64,000 bases of DNA, from the NCBI GenBank assembly GCA_037176905.1, contig JBBBWG010006780.1:1-64000 (forward strand), written 5' to 3'. Of this stretch, positions 43,540-55,559 are shown one piece after another. The stretch comes from Azolla pinnata. Its lineage: Eukaryota; Streptophyta; Polypodiopsida; Salviniales; Salviniaceae. The notes under the pieces were generated by a model. It searched no databases and had not been told where the DNA came from. It worked only from the letters and a program-made list of their open reading frames with translations. Position 1 is the stretch's first letter. The number at the start of each line of letters is the position of its first letter. The position numbers and the translations under genes are program-made.

Positions 43540-43930
43540 AACCGAGGGGTCGGCCGGCCGGTGGTTCGGTCGGTCGGCCGGTCATTCGATCGGCCGGTCG
43601 TTCGGCCGGTCGTTCGGTCGGCCGGTCGTTCGGCCGGTCGGCCGGTCGGTCCGTCGTTCGGCCAGTCGGGCGGGGGGCCGGTCGTTCGGCCGGTCGTTCG
43701 GCCGGTAGATCGGTGGGCCGGTCGTTCGGCCGGTCGATCGGTGGGCCGGTCGTTCGGCCGGTCGATGGGTGGGCCGGTCGCTCGGCCGGTCGTTCGGCCG
43801 GTCCGTCGGCCGGTCGGTCGATCGGCCGGTTGATCGGTCGGTCGGTCGTTCGGCCGGTCGATCAGTGGGCCGGTCGTTCGGCCGGTCGTTCGGCCGGTCG
43901 ATCGATTGATCGGTCGGTCCATCGGTCCGG
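43540..43930. repeat. GGCCGGTCGTTC minisatellite
   Basis: About 390 bases of GGCCGGTCGTTC and GGCCGGTCGATCGGTG words in irregular order, directly after the DMP stop codon and probably within its 3' UTR or flank. Open on several frames because it lacks stops, giving R/S/G-rich shadows. Confidence 0.92.
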
Positions 43931-46283
43931 CTACTGATCGGTCCAACATTTCGTGGCCGTGTTCACACTGTCCATCTCTATAACAAGTTATATTATGACC
44001 GTGCCCACACGGGCGGGGGGGCTTGAGCACAGCTTGCTATGGCCGGTTCTGTGGGTCGGTTGTTTCGTGTGCGAATGCACTGTATTCTTGTGCCGCAATC
44101 TCTCTCTCTCTCTCTCATTCATACTTTTGCGGTCGCCGACTTAGATTTGAAGCTCCAGCAGCCACCATATGCTTCTCTGTCTGTACATTCGGCATGCGCT
44201 CTCGCTTTGCGTTTCTCCGCACCTCCGATCGATTCTGCACCTCGCTTTGAGCCCTCGGATCATCCGATCAAAACCAGCTCGCCATGCAAGCCCACCACTC
44301 CCTTCTTCGAGCACCATCCCGATCTCTGGCCCGATCCAATCTTTGAGAACAGAATTCGGATCAGCGGAAACGTGATGTAAACGATCCGATCGTTGGAGTC
44401 GTTGTTTATTAGCTCATGGATGGCCTCTGCAGCAACATCGTTCGGATCGTCCGCATTACACTCCTGATGCGAACACCCACAACCAGAACACAATGCTCGT
44501 GATGAATCAATCAATCTGTGCTCGATCAACAACTCTCTCGATCTCGTGCGGGGTTCCCTTTCAAAGAAGACCTTCACACACCATAATCAACTTTCGTTTC
44601 GACTCTTTCCCTTGTGAAAGTGATGCATTCTTCGCCACGTCATGTGTGCGGAGTATTTGCAGAGAGAGAGATGGTATATGGTCGAGTGCAGATCGATCGA
44701 TGATTGAGGAAATGGTCGGAGAAAAGTAGAGCAAGACGACGACAAAATAGAACTAACTGTAACGATTTTCAACAGCTTCTGATCCATCATCCATCCATCC
44801 ATCGATCGGTCATCCTCCGACTTTTCGATCCAACCGGAAGAGAATCGAAACATGAGTTAGGCCAACAACGCCCTCGATATATAGCATTGACCTTTCCCAC
44901 ACAAAAAAAATCGCGTGCTCTCACCAGCCGCCTCTCTCATGCAACTCCTGAATAAAAATTTAAGGGATTCGCACGACAATCGTGCCAAGTAGTTGACACT
45001 AAAGACTGATCAAAATTGTGCCAAGCACCACATTTTTCAAATGTTCATCGCAATTGAACCATTCCGACAAATGTATTATATGTACATGTAGTAGCAAGAG
45101 CATGCCAGAGATGAATCGACGCAAAAAAAACAAGCATTCCGTTCTCCGCTTAGAGTTAAAGTCACCAAAAATTATTATTGTCCACCAAAACCCATGAGAA
45201 TCTGCAAATGGCGAGATCTCCCAGTATTAGGCTCCTAAAGAATTTGATGAGCAAGTCTACTGACCGATCTGAATCCTGACTTGATCTAAATCCAAGATCC
45301 CAGAGTATTAAGCTACCCAACGATTCGATGAGCAAGCCCGACCGATCCGAATCCTACGGCCAAGTGTAGTACAGAAATCATTTGTAAAAATTGAACGAAG
45401 GAGAGAGGCAAAGAAAAACAGAGAAGAGGTCCAGCCTTTCAGGTCCTGTTGAAGAGACCTCGGGCGACTCCTGAGCAAAAAGCCCTTTTTCTGGAAGTTG
45501 TGGGGCAGAATCTGGCAGTATCTCTTCCGATCTCGGAGCTGAGCGTAGATGCAGAGATTTGCTGTGCTGCTCCAGAGCAGAATCTGGATGCTTCCGTGCT
45601 CTTCGCCAGTGCACATGGTGACCATCTGGCAGGAGCTGCTGCTCTCTCCCTCTTCACACATTTGGGGGGACAGTTTTTTTAGTTACTCTTCACAGGACAA
45701 TGAAATTGAATGATGTTATAACATACAAACACTCTTCAGTTCAAGCTCAGCTGTGTTGTGGATGTGGGCAAAAGACAATTGTAGAATTTTGTAGTGTTGT
45801 TCGATGCCCCGATCTGGTGTTTTTTAGGATATGAGCCACAGAGTCCGCAAGAAGATTTTTGGCTGGAGGCAGAAGTGCCTCGGGCGCAAAGCTAAAGCTA
45901 CGCAACAGCGACTCAATCAATCTGGCCAATTTCGATCTCGATATAACCAAGCAACTTCAATAGATCAATTTGCGACTTAATCGTTTTCTCCTCGTACCAC
46001 TCATCGCATGGCACTCTATTGACGGCTTCTGATACGACTTATCCGTCTCAGTTACGCCACCTTATGTCTACAAAAGCATTTTTCCATTACTTTGGCTCAC
46101 ATTATCTTGGACCGTTGACGAGAGGCCGATGAACTACATACATAACATTTTCCCAGGGACCGCAAAATAACGACTTCACAAAGCATTGAAAACGATTGCG
46201 TTCAAAAGTTGAAGTTCTTTACATTCACCGGAAAAAATAAATTGGAGAAAGGATAGGTTTGTTAGTGAAGCAATCAAACGAGG
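43931..46283. other. intergenic region
   Basis: About 2.35 kb between the DMP gene and the 3' end of OS-9. It includes a short CT run (~44099-44116) and ordinary mixed sequence with several frames of 70-120 codons on both strands. None shows a family motif or a consistent exon set. Two short segments near 45460-45560 and 45840-45900 share a CCTCGGGCG word. Confidence 0.45.
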
Positions 46284-49200
46284 CTAATTTTCTCGCGAAT
46301 CCTCTGATGTGGGGAGCATGTCAATCCTGCCATCTTCTTCGACTTCGATGGCTTCCTCTACATCTGCTGGCGGCGGCGGAATCTCCTGGCAGTTGATCAC
46401 TAGTGATTGTGGTCTTTCCTCTTGAAATAGCCTGAACAGCAAGCCACAATCAATCAATCGATCGATTGAGAAACACTAAGCTCTTAGGCAAGGATATTAA
46501 TGAAGTATTTTGTTCAAATGGCTGAATGATCTTACGGATGCTTGCAAAGAATCGGGGAATTGAAAATCAGTGTGTATTTGCATGTTGAAGCTTCGGTGAT
46601 CGAGCTTATCATATTCTTCCCAGTATCAGCACATACAAATCTTACCTGCATAATCAACAAACACGCCCCCCCCCCTTTTTTGGTGATCAGAGTTCAGAAC
46701 ATTAAGGAAAAAAAAAACTCTTTTGCACTTACCTCTGTTTGCCTCGGTTCATTTGTAAGATCACACAATGTTCCATTGGTATATAAATGAGAATGATAAC
46801 TGGAAAAACATGTCGCCCACTTTAGACGAAGTAACAGACAAACCTTGGGCAAGATCTCTAGAAACAAGGAAGAATGTCATACAAAACTTCACTTTAAAGA
46901 ACACGCACACTGATAAGGTTAGACAACCCAAGCTCTACAATATATTTCTTTGCATTAGAATTCTTTAGTATATAGACCACATTACAAAATCGTTGTCTCT
47001 CTGGTTTGTTTCAAACTATTGAGGGTTTAGTATTTCACAGAAGCATAGTTTGCTTGCAACCGATTTCCAACCAGAACACTAGTTTTTCCCCTAGTTAAGA
47101 GAAATGTTACCGCTGAGCTGCAGTTTTCGAACGATGATCCTTCTGTGAAGAAACATCAGTCATATCCTGGTGCAGATTGGCAGTTGCTTCAGCATCATAT
47201 ACACCAAGTACAAACTGCTGAATAACCTGTATCAAATGGTGGCACGTAAAATTGAAACGAAAAATAACAATGTGATTCAACAAAAATGCCGAGACAATGA
47301 CTTTCTTATGACAAATATTACAAATACACAAGACTAGAAAGTTTCTGGAGGATAACAGACGATATAGAATACCAACATTACTGCATTACGAAGCACAGCC
47401 TCTAAAGACCAGATCTTCAGCGTTGTGATTTAACACAATCCAGACATATATTTCGCTGTCACAAAAGTTACACAATTATTCAGGTAGACTACCCTCGAAT
47501 ATTTGATGTTCTAGAATGATGGCAATATGTTTGATGGGAACTCAAGGATTTTTCCATATGACCTGTCATACGATCAGATAGTCAGCTAAAAGAAAAAGAG
47601 AATACAGGATACCAAAACGTTCCTCCTTTACGAACCACAAGCTCTAAACACTAGTTCTTTCATCACCTTGACATTTCCGGTGTCAAAGCTAGAGGACAGT
47701 CAATTCTAAAGTAAAGTACATGGCAAGAAAACAGGAATAATGAGACGTACAAACAAACAAACAAACTTGTTTGTTTACTCGCCAATATACCAACCTTATC
47801 CTTGGCATGGATTTGCTTTATTGATCCATGATGGCAAAATTCGTAAGTCCACCAACCTTCGTGCTGCAAGAAGAATATCCACATGAGAGCCTGTACTTGC
47901 CTGAGTCTACCTAAAATTCCACAAGTCTTAATAGCGAAGGTTAGTATAATCAAGAAGCCAAGTCACCCTTAAAAAGCAAAGTTCCTTCAAGCTTGCAAGT
48001 AGTTCATCAGGAGTCTTTGATATTCCCCTCTCAGAAGTCAAGCTTGCACTTGTATCATTTCTCTCTGAAGATGCATTTGTTGATTTCTCTTGTGTAGTAG
48101 ACTTTGGCAATGTGCACAAAAATTTCCGTTTTTCTGCATCAGTCATAACAATCGTTTCCAGGTCCGGATCCTGTTCAAATGGCGGAAATTCCCTGATATT
48201 GGTCAGCAACCCCTGTTAGACATTATAAAATCATTTGATATACAATCGTTGTGCCACTTTGGTCACAGGAACTTTTGATAAACATTGCAAGTGCAGGCAG
48301 CACAAGATGTCAGCTTACATCTATAACCAAGTTACTTTATATCAACATGAAGAGGTTGTTCGTGTTGGCCTATCTCGAAATGTTGAAGTGAAAATAAATA
48401 TTTGTTCGGAAGATACTTGTTGATCAAAAACTTCCTTTATATTCCAGTGGCTTGAACACTTTCTATCAACACAAGAGTGTGATTTTGCACTGGCCGTATA
48501 TGTTGGCTGAAGGAGATCTTACATCGTTCAAGTTGGCAATGTAAACACCTATTTTAAAACTTCATGCAAGTTGTTATATGGAGAGCTAATGGCATCATAA
48601 TGACATATCTTGATCGACGCTTACGCATGATATCACATAACAGAAGATACTATCCACTAGTTTGATGAAGATCAGCAATTACAATTCAAACATAGACCAA
48701 CCTCTACCATCTCCACCATTGCAACTTCAGGCCTCGAGAGTTTTCATCTCTTGAGTAAGCCCACTAAAACCCCCCAACTCATACGGCAGATGATCATACC
48801 ACTTGGGCTACATATCCTAAGGACTCCTTAAGGTAATAACACGGAGTAACCTTAAACTAGGATCCAAAAAGGAGGTGGCTAGCAACCTACCCATATGGAA
48901 CAGGTTCTGTAGGATACTCGTGTGTTACAAGTTCTGAGCTAGCCCGTCGCCCACTTCGACTCACCCACTGAGCTTCCTTGTGTCAGGAATCCAGTTATCA
49001 TGATCTAGAAATGAATATGACTACTCTCAAAAAAACAAGTCGAATAAAGCATGCAGAATGCCTTGAAATAAAAAATTTTGTGGGCTTAAACCAACATACG
49101 CCATTAATAGATCTGATATATTCAACTTTTCATCAACACATTTTTTCCACAACACCATCAGAGACTGGGCATGCATAAATTTAGGGAAATGCTTGATATT

Positions 49201-49786
49201 GGGGATTCATACCCTTTGGTAGCCAGACTCTGGACCGTGCAATATTATATCATATCTCGGATCTTGAAGGCTTTGAACAAACCCTACGATAGCTGAATCC
49301 ACAAACGAAAATAAAGAAAATGTTAGGGCTCTCTCTTTCTTTATAAACATCTTGTGATAGAATTCTAAATAGTCTGAGCAGCAAACTCGTCTTCCAAAGA
49401 ACGAGGAAAAGAAAAGTTGTTATTTTTGTGACATCAAAAGCAGATACGCTACAGCTTACTTCAACGATTTTCCTTAAAGATTCTCCAGTTTTCCTTTTTC
49501 CTACAGTTTTGGGAGCTGTGGTGAGCTCCGCAGGAGATATGCATAATTTACCCTTAGATGTTCAAAGCCAGCAAAACATCGCCATTCTTTTTGAGCTTCG
49601 GATGGGAGTTTGGCGGCATAAGCGAAATGGAAATGGAAGAGAGAGAAAGAAAAACTGAGATTAACCTAACAGGTGCTCTGTGCGACAGCAATTGGGATCG
49701 TCACCTGAGTTGGAGGGGATGATGTTCGATGCTCCCGGCTGGATCAGCGACGCAAACGACAGGAAGAGCAACAGAAGAGAAGCCAT
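46284..49786 (-). CDS. OS9: OS-9 ER-quality-control lectin
   Basis: Eight exons on minus: 49786-49705, 49292-49213, 48212-47967, 47863-47795, 47226-47111, 46799-46733, 46645-46536 and 46431-46284; 305 codons plus TAG, near the ~280 aa of plant OS-9. A clear signal peptide (MASLLLLFLSFASLIQPGASN) opens it. Then come the family segments QDPRYDIILHGPESG and DLETIVM…FLCTLP, the mannose-6-phosphate-receptor-homology lectin domain from about residue 137 with the paired Trp140-Trp141 (EGWWTYEFC), FVLGVYDAEATA, YTNGTLCDLTNEPRQTEVRFVC, ISSITEASTCKY and LCKHP. OS-9 recognises trimmed N-glycans on misfolded proteins in the ER lumen and feeds them to the HRD1-SEL1 degradation complex. The tail is acidic and has no HDEL, as in other OS-9 proteins. 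Confidence 0.95.
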
Positions 49787-49829
49787 GGCCAAGCCTCTGA
49801 TTCCTTCGTCCCTGTAATTCGTATGTACA

Positions 49830-50560
49830 TTGTCTATGATGCATGCATGTGCATGTATGCATGGGTGCCAGCATACACATATGTGCGCATGCATGCATGC
49901 ATGCATGCATGTGTATGCATGTGTAGGCGTCACGACATGCACATGCATGCGCGCATGCATCATGCACACGGCGCGCATACATACATCCAAACGATGCATG
50001 TATGCGCACATATGATGCATCGTATGTATGTATGTGTGTGTCGATGTATGTATGTATGTATGCACGCCGTGTGCATGTGCATGTATGTGCGCATGCATAT
50101 ATGCCAGCATACATACATGTGCGCATGTATGCATGCATGTGCATGCATGCGTAGGCGTCATGGGTGCACCGTATGTACACATGCATGCCGTGTGCATGAT
50201 GCATGCGCGTATGCATGTGTGTGTGGATGTGCAAGGGCACGTATGTATGTATGCGTGCGCGTGTCTGCCACGTATGCATATATGCATGTGTGTGTTGCGT
50301 GCGCACCTATACATGGATGTATGTGGGCATGCATGTCTGCTGGCATGTGGGGTATGCGTATGTGTGCATGCGTATGTGCATGTGTGTCATGCGAGTGCGT
50401 AAGTATTATGTGTAGGCATGCATGTAAGCATGTATGTGTGCGTGCGCATGTTTGCAGGCATGTATTCATGCATGTAGGGGGCATGCATGTATGCGTGTGT
50501 GCGTGTGTGTGCGTGCTTGTTTGTTGGTATGCATGTATGTTTGAGTGTACGTATGTATGT
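49830..50560. repeat. CATG/GTGCATG satellite-like tract
   Basis: Over 700 bases of alternating purine-pyrimidine TGCATG, GTATG and GTGTG words, beginning about 45 bases upstream of the OS-9 start codon, so it occupies the gene's proximal promoter. All frames are open and translate to C/M/H-rich strings; none is a gene. Confidence 0.92.
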
Positions 50561-51150
50561 ATCTGTGTATTAGATGTTATGATTATAAGATACTCTTATT
50601 GTTATATGCATAACCTTAAGAACCAACTAATAAGGCTAATTTGAATGGTTTAATGGTATGATAAGTGGGAAACTGGTCATCCTAGGACTGTAACAAACTT
50701 GCATGATCATTGGACAGGTATAAACGCACCTACAAGTCCTCAAAGTTTGACTTACATAACGGGGACTAGCTATTTCCTTTCATTGTGGTATCTTCATACA
50801 ATGCGGAGACTCTCTTGGCGAAGAAGCTAGGCTCCCTTGTCATCAGATCTGTACCTGTCAAACCTCCGAGGTATAACACGAGGTAAACATCTGTGGTATG
50901 GGGAACCGATGGTTCTTGGATTCGTCTTCGGTCCTTCGCTTTGGGAGTGGTTGGTATAGTTAATCACCCCACTCCTCTTTAATAATGACAAGCAATAAAA
51001 GAAGAAGAAGAAGAAGAGCATCGGTGTCAAGTTAAAATGGTTTGATACCAGATAATGCTCAGCTCAGCTCCCTGTTCCAAGCTCGACGATTCTATCGCAG
51101 TTTACAAATCCGCATGTATAACATGATATAGTGCCTCCTTAAGTCGCTCG
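50561..51150. other. unassigned stretch between OS-9 and MAK16
   Basis: About 590 bases of ordinary composition between two CATG tracts, with a short GAA run near 50999-51016. No gene recognised. Confidence 0.45.
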
Positions 51151-51465
51151 ATGTATGCACTCATTACATGCACAATACCCATGCACACATACATACACAC
51201 ATGCGCATGCATGCATAACATATGCACACATACCTGCTGCGCACACATGCACACACACATGCATACATAGATACACACGCATGCATACACACATGCATAG
51301 CATACATCCATACGTACATGCACACACACATGAATGCATGCATCATGCATGCATATACACACACGCACACGTGCATGCACACATACATGCATGCATGCAT
51401 GCATACATACATACATACAAACGCACATGCATACATACATGCACACATACATACATACATCCATC
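51151..51465. repeat. CACATGCA/CATA tract
   Basis: Same word family as 2050-2880 and 49830-50560, in the orientation of the first. It ends about 180 bases before the MAK16 ATG. Confidence 0.9.
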
Positions 51466-51481
51466 GCCTACAGGCCTGAGT

Positions 51482-51492
51482 TTTAGGGTTTA
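51482..51492 (-). promoter_or_regulatory. telo-box upstream of MAK16
   Basis: TTTAGGGTTTA, the reverse of the plant telo-box AAACCCTAA, lies 155-165 bases before the MAK16 start codon. Telo-boxes are known to be enriched in promoters of plant ribosomal-protein and ribosome-biogenesis genes, so a role here fits the gene's job. I did not see a clear site II (TGGGCY) partner. Confidence 0.55.
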
Positions 51493-51646
51493 GTTCACAC
51501 ACAGAGACCAGACGCAGAGAACGAGAGCACGCCATAGCCGACAGACTCTTCCTGCGCAATTCTCCGAAGCCCTCCCTGCCAGAGGATAACGGAACGAAGC
51601 GGAGGACCAAGAAACTGCGAGGCAAACCAGGCCGAAGAAAAAAGAA

Positions 51647-54569
51647 ATGCAGCACGATGAAGTGATATGGCAAATCATCAATCACAGCCACTGCAGTTTC
51701 AAGGCCAGGTCTGGACCCTTTTGCCTTTCTTACCCCTCTCTCTCTCTCTCTCTCTGCGTGCTTTACTTTGAGATGTTGCTAGTGCGGGTTGCCGGATCCA
51801 TGCTACACTAGTGTGGGCTGCCGAATCCATGCTACACTATTTAATGTGAGAACCCCAAAAGGCGAGATCCGAAGCTAACTCATCAATTAGAACATCCGAG
51901 GAATAATCACGTGTATCCATCAAAGCATCATTTTTCCTGATATCCAGAAAGATGGTGAATAACAATATATACTGGAAGTGCTTTTTTCTCCTCGTTATTG
52001 GGAATTCAGGGCTAACCGCTATCTAATTGTTGCGCTGTGCATGAGATGCTTAGAGGCTGATTTGGATTGTGCAACTCTGGAGAGATTAGTTTGTCACAGA
52101 TATGTCAAAAATTTATGTTTGGCGCCGGATTTTACACTAATCATATCCTTGAAACACAACGTTCCACTTTCAAATCTGGGATTTCACACTGATCTTCGTC
52201 CCCAGAACCATGGTATGTCTCGTTGTTTCCGTTGGATCAGGAATTATTTATGGACTTTCTTAGCGTTCACGTTCTATCAGCTCCAAAGAGTGAGGGTAAA
52301 ATGCTTGGGTGGGATCATATCGAAGGATTCTTTTATACAATCTTAATTGAGAAGCTGCTTATGCCGTATGTTGTAATGGTTTTTTTTTATGTGTTTAGGT
52401 ATCCTCCTTCTGTTTTAGAGTTATTTTCTGAAATTTTTGGTCTTTTCCATTGTTTTACATGTTTCCATAGCTCAGTTTGCCATTGTTTTAACGGTTTCTC
52501 AATGACACAGAACTCAAACTCAGAACTTCTGCCGAAACGTGTATAATGTGTCTGGTCTCTGCAACCGAAGCTCTTGTCCTCTGGCAAACAGTCGTTATGC
52601 TACAATCAGGGAGCATGAAGGCTAGTATTTCTGTCCCTTCGATATGTATTTTGTTTCTGTTTCTCTCGTTTTCATTTTTCTTTTATGGAATCAGGGGAAG
52701 AGTTAGGTTTTACAAAAAAAACTCAAGAGGTATGAAGGTTTTCTGACCAATAAAGGATAACTGAATCTGTGATTGATGAAGGCATGGGTTTTCAAAAAAC
52801 GAAGAAAGTTAAAAGTGGGATCTGTAGATTGCTAAAGACTTGGTGTGAAGTTAAGACACATAGTTTTTTATTTAATCTCGATGGATGCAGAAACAAATTA
52901 AGTATATGCTGAAACTAATGGAGCTATTTAGTAAAATGTTTTTCCATCAAGCAATTTTTCTTTACAAACAAGACTTGTTGCACAATTTTTTCTAGCCTAT
53001 TAAAGATGATACCTTTATACCAGGGACTCTATACCTGTACATGAAGAGCATTGAGAGGGCCCATACGCCTAAAAACCTCTGGGAAAGAATAAAGCTTCCA
53101 AGAAACTATGCAAAAGCGTTGGAGATTGTGGATAAATACTTGGTATAGTTTCTTTGTACGCTCTTCTGTTTTCTGTAATCAAGTCGTTCAGAGTTACTTT
53201 ACGTTAATCAAGAACATCTCGCAATTTATTTCGTTTTGTGTAGGAGTTCTGGCCGAAGTTCTTAGTTCACAAGAATAAACAACGTCTTACCAAGATGACC
53301 CAATACCTCATCCGGAAGCGTAAGCTTGCATTGAAAGTGAGGTAAAGCTTTACGTGCCCATTATTTGTTACAGAGAAATGATGCAAAAGCATTATCCTCT
53401 CCACTGCATTGTAGTTCATGAACACTATGTCCTGACCAACAAAACACCAGTCTCTTTTCATTTGTGCCAAGAAACTCCTTAGATTACAAGTCTGTAAATT
53501 GTTACCTGTTATTAAGCAAATACACATTAACAAGCACACATGAAGTTTATGTGCTCCTTAAAGTAGTATATATATAGAAGCTCAACTTGCCTCGTCAAAT
53601 TCCTTTTAAGGTTCATTCTTGCTTCTATTGATTGCATGGCGCTGGTCAATTACACTTGTGATTGATAGAGTTTCTTTCACTAAAGGTAACTTTACCGCAT
53701 ATTTGCATAGGGAGAAAATTGTGACCATGCCGGCTAAACAAGTTAAAAGAGAAGCCCGACGGGAAGCAAAAGCTGAAGTTGCAGCTGTTTTAGACAAGGT
53801 TATCAAGTTGTTCAGGATTATTTTTTGGCAGTAATCCGTGACATACTGTCCCCTGACAGTCCATCTCTTCCAATGTACTCAGGCAATTGAAAAGGAGCTT
53901 TTGGAAAGGCTGAAAAGTGGAACTTATGGTGATATATATAATTTTCCCGTCGAAGAATACCAGGAAGTACTTGATAAAGAAGAACTAATGGACGAAATGG
54001 AGGAAGAGGTTCTCTGTTAGCCTTAGCTTGTTTCTATAGAAATTGAAATTTTTTATTGTTTCTATTCAAGTAAACGTTCATCACTTTGCAAGTGAATTAG
54101 TATTTATTCTGTAATAATAGGAAGAGGAGCCAACAGTTGAGTATGTTGAGTATCAGATGGAGGAAGAAGACTTGGAAGACTTTCTTCCTGGTTATGAGGG
54201 GAATACATTTGATGATGAAGATGGTATACAAGTTTATATACAAATGTGGAAAAATGATTAAGGTATTTGATTATCATAGCATGCTCTTAAATGTTTTCTT
54301 TGATTTCAGAACAATCAGAAGGCGAAGGGACAGAGGATGATGTATTGCCAACAAAACGGAGTGCTTCAAAATGGGCCAAGGACAGTCAAAAAGATTCATC
54401 AGTAAAGAGGAGGAAGAAAAAGCCTCATGTAGAGGTAAAATTTTTATTGATCTATAGCTATGCCGTTTTTTTTTTGTTCTTCTTTCTGACTGAAAGTCTC
54501 GCTCTATTGGATAAAACTCATCAGATTGAGTATGAAGGCGAGCCAAAGAGTCAACAGCAATTATTGTGA
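51647..54569 (+). CDS. MAK16: MAK16 ribosome-biogenesis protein
   Basis: Nine exons: 51647-51708, 52511-52620, 53024-53142, 53244-53341, 53711-53798, 53883-54008, 54121-54223, 54310-54434 and 54525-54569; 291 codons plus TGA. The protein starts [18 protein letters not shown] and follows the family closely: [80 protein letters not shown], then a basic helix and an acidic tail (EEEEEP…EEEDLEDF) before a final KRRKKK cluster. Cys16, Cys28, Cys38 and Cys43 could form a metal site (inference). MAK16 is a nucleolar factor needed for early 60S subunit assembly. Intron 2 must use a GC donor (GAAG|GCTAGT) for the frame to hold. Confidence 0.95.
52621..53023 (+). other. GC-AG intron 2 of MAK16
   Basis: The upstream exon ends GAG CAT GAA G, immediately followed by GCTAGT, and the downstream exon starts GGACTCTATAC after a TTATACCAG acceptor, giving the conserved EHEG-TLYLYM. 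The only nearby GT (GGCTA|GTATTT) would create a stop at the junction. GC donors are a minor known class in plants; a single-base sequence error at this site is the alternative. Confidence 0.7.
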
Positions 54570-55559
54570 GATATTGTTCCGGAATATTGTCAAACATTTG
54601 ACATGACCCATGTGCCACGTGTGGCTCTCGAGGATATGCTTGGGAGGGCAAGAAATTAAATCGGAGAGAAGCAGATTAAGCTAGGCGAGAAGTTCCGGCA
54701 TTTGCTGTGAAAATTTGAGTTCCAAAGTGGATTGTAAAAAAAGGTCAGAGAAGCATGACGGTTTTTTTTGTACCGTGGATGTTTGGAAAATATAATCTGT
54801 ATAACAAGCATTTTGGTCTTGGCAAATTTTTGGGCAGATATTTCTTGGTGTATGTTGTGCCTCCTCTGGATATGGTTTCTATTACCTAACCATGCGGAGA
54901 GCCCGATTCCTTATTTATATTATCCTTCCTCCATTTGTAGATATAGCCTTTGGTATACAGTCTGTGCTAAGGAGATGAAATATTTTTGAACAATCTTTAG
55001 TGGTGGCATGTGTCTATTCCGGTAGTTGGCGGTTGATTGCTGGAAGAGCTGATATGGTTTTTACAGTTGCTTGCCGAAAATGTTTTTGGGGCAATGTTGG
55101 TGTCGTGTGTCTATTGTGGTGGTTAACAATTGATCCACCATAGCTGGTTCTGTAACACGCATTTATATACCTCTTTGATCACAACTTGGCAATATGTATA
55201 TGGAAACTAAAGATTGAGAAGGTGGTAAGCCCTTGAAGCTATTACTTCTACAACCTCTTTCATTTTCCCCTTGTGAGAGAACACATAATCCCCAGTGTTG
55301 TTTATGAAGTAGTTCCCAATTGATCTTTAGTGCATGGCCTTGTTAGAGCGAATCCATAACGCAATGCATACATGCCCATGCATGCATGCATGGTGATGCA
55401 ATACCTGCATGCCCATGCATTGCATGCATGCATGGTGATGCCATACCTGCATGCCCATGCATTGCATGCATGCATGGTGATGCAATACATGCCCATGTTC
55501 ATTCACTGATAACAGGGCATTCCACGATTGTGTCTTTGCAGACTGCAAATCTGACGAGG
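54570..55559. other. intergenic MAK16 to DsbA-like gene
   Basis: About 1 kb containing the MAK16 3' flank and, near its end, the 42-base tandem repeat at 55380-55490. No separate gene recognised. Confidence 0.5.
55380..55490. repeat. three-copy 42-bp tandem repeat
   Basis: TGGTGATG recurs at 55391, 55433 and 55475, an exact 42-base period; the third copy is shortened. Being a multiple of three it stays open in the frame of the following gene and would encode 14-residue units (MHGDAIPACPCIAC). Confidence 0.93.

Noticed and set aside
43215-44030. 271-codon Arg/Pro/Thr-rich minus-strand frame
   Set aside because: It combines the antisense of the DMP gene with the GGCCGGTCGTTC satellite.
43950-44050. 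Possible LTR end around a GTGCCCACACGGGCGGGGG word
   Set aside because: No terminal dinucleotides, primer site, partner or coding domain; composition alone is not enough.
45308-45682. Overlapping 70-117-codon frames on both strands
   Set aside because: No family motif, frames shadow one another, and no acceptor/donor pairs extend them.
49661-50644. 200-273-codon Cys/Met/His-rich frames on both strands
   Set aside because: They are the CATG repeat tract; the only real coding part is OS-9 exon 1 at 49705-49786.
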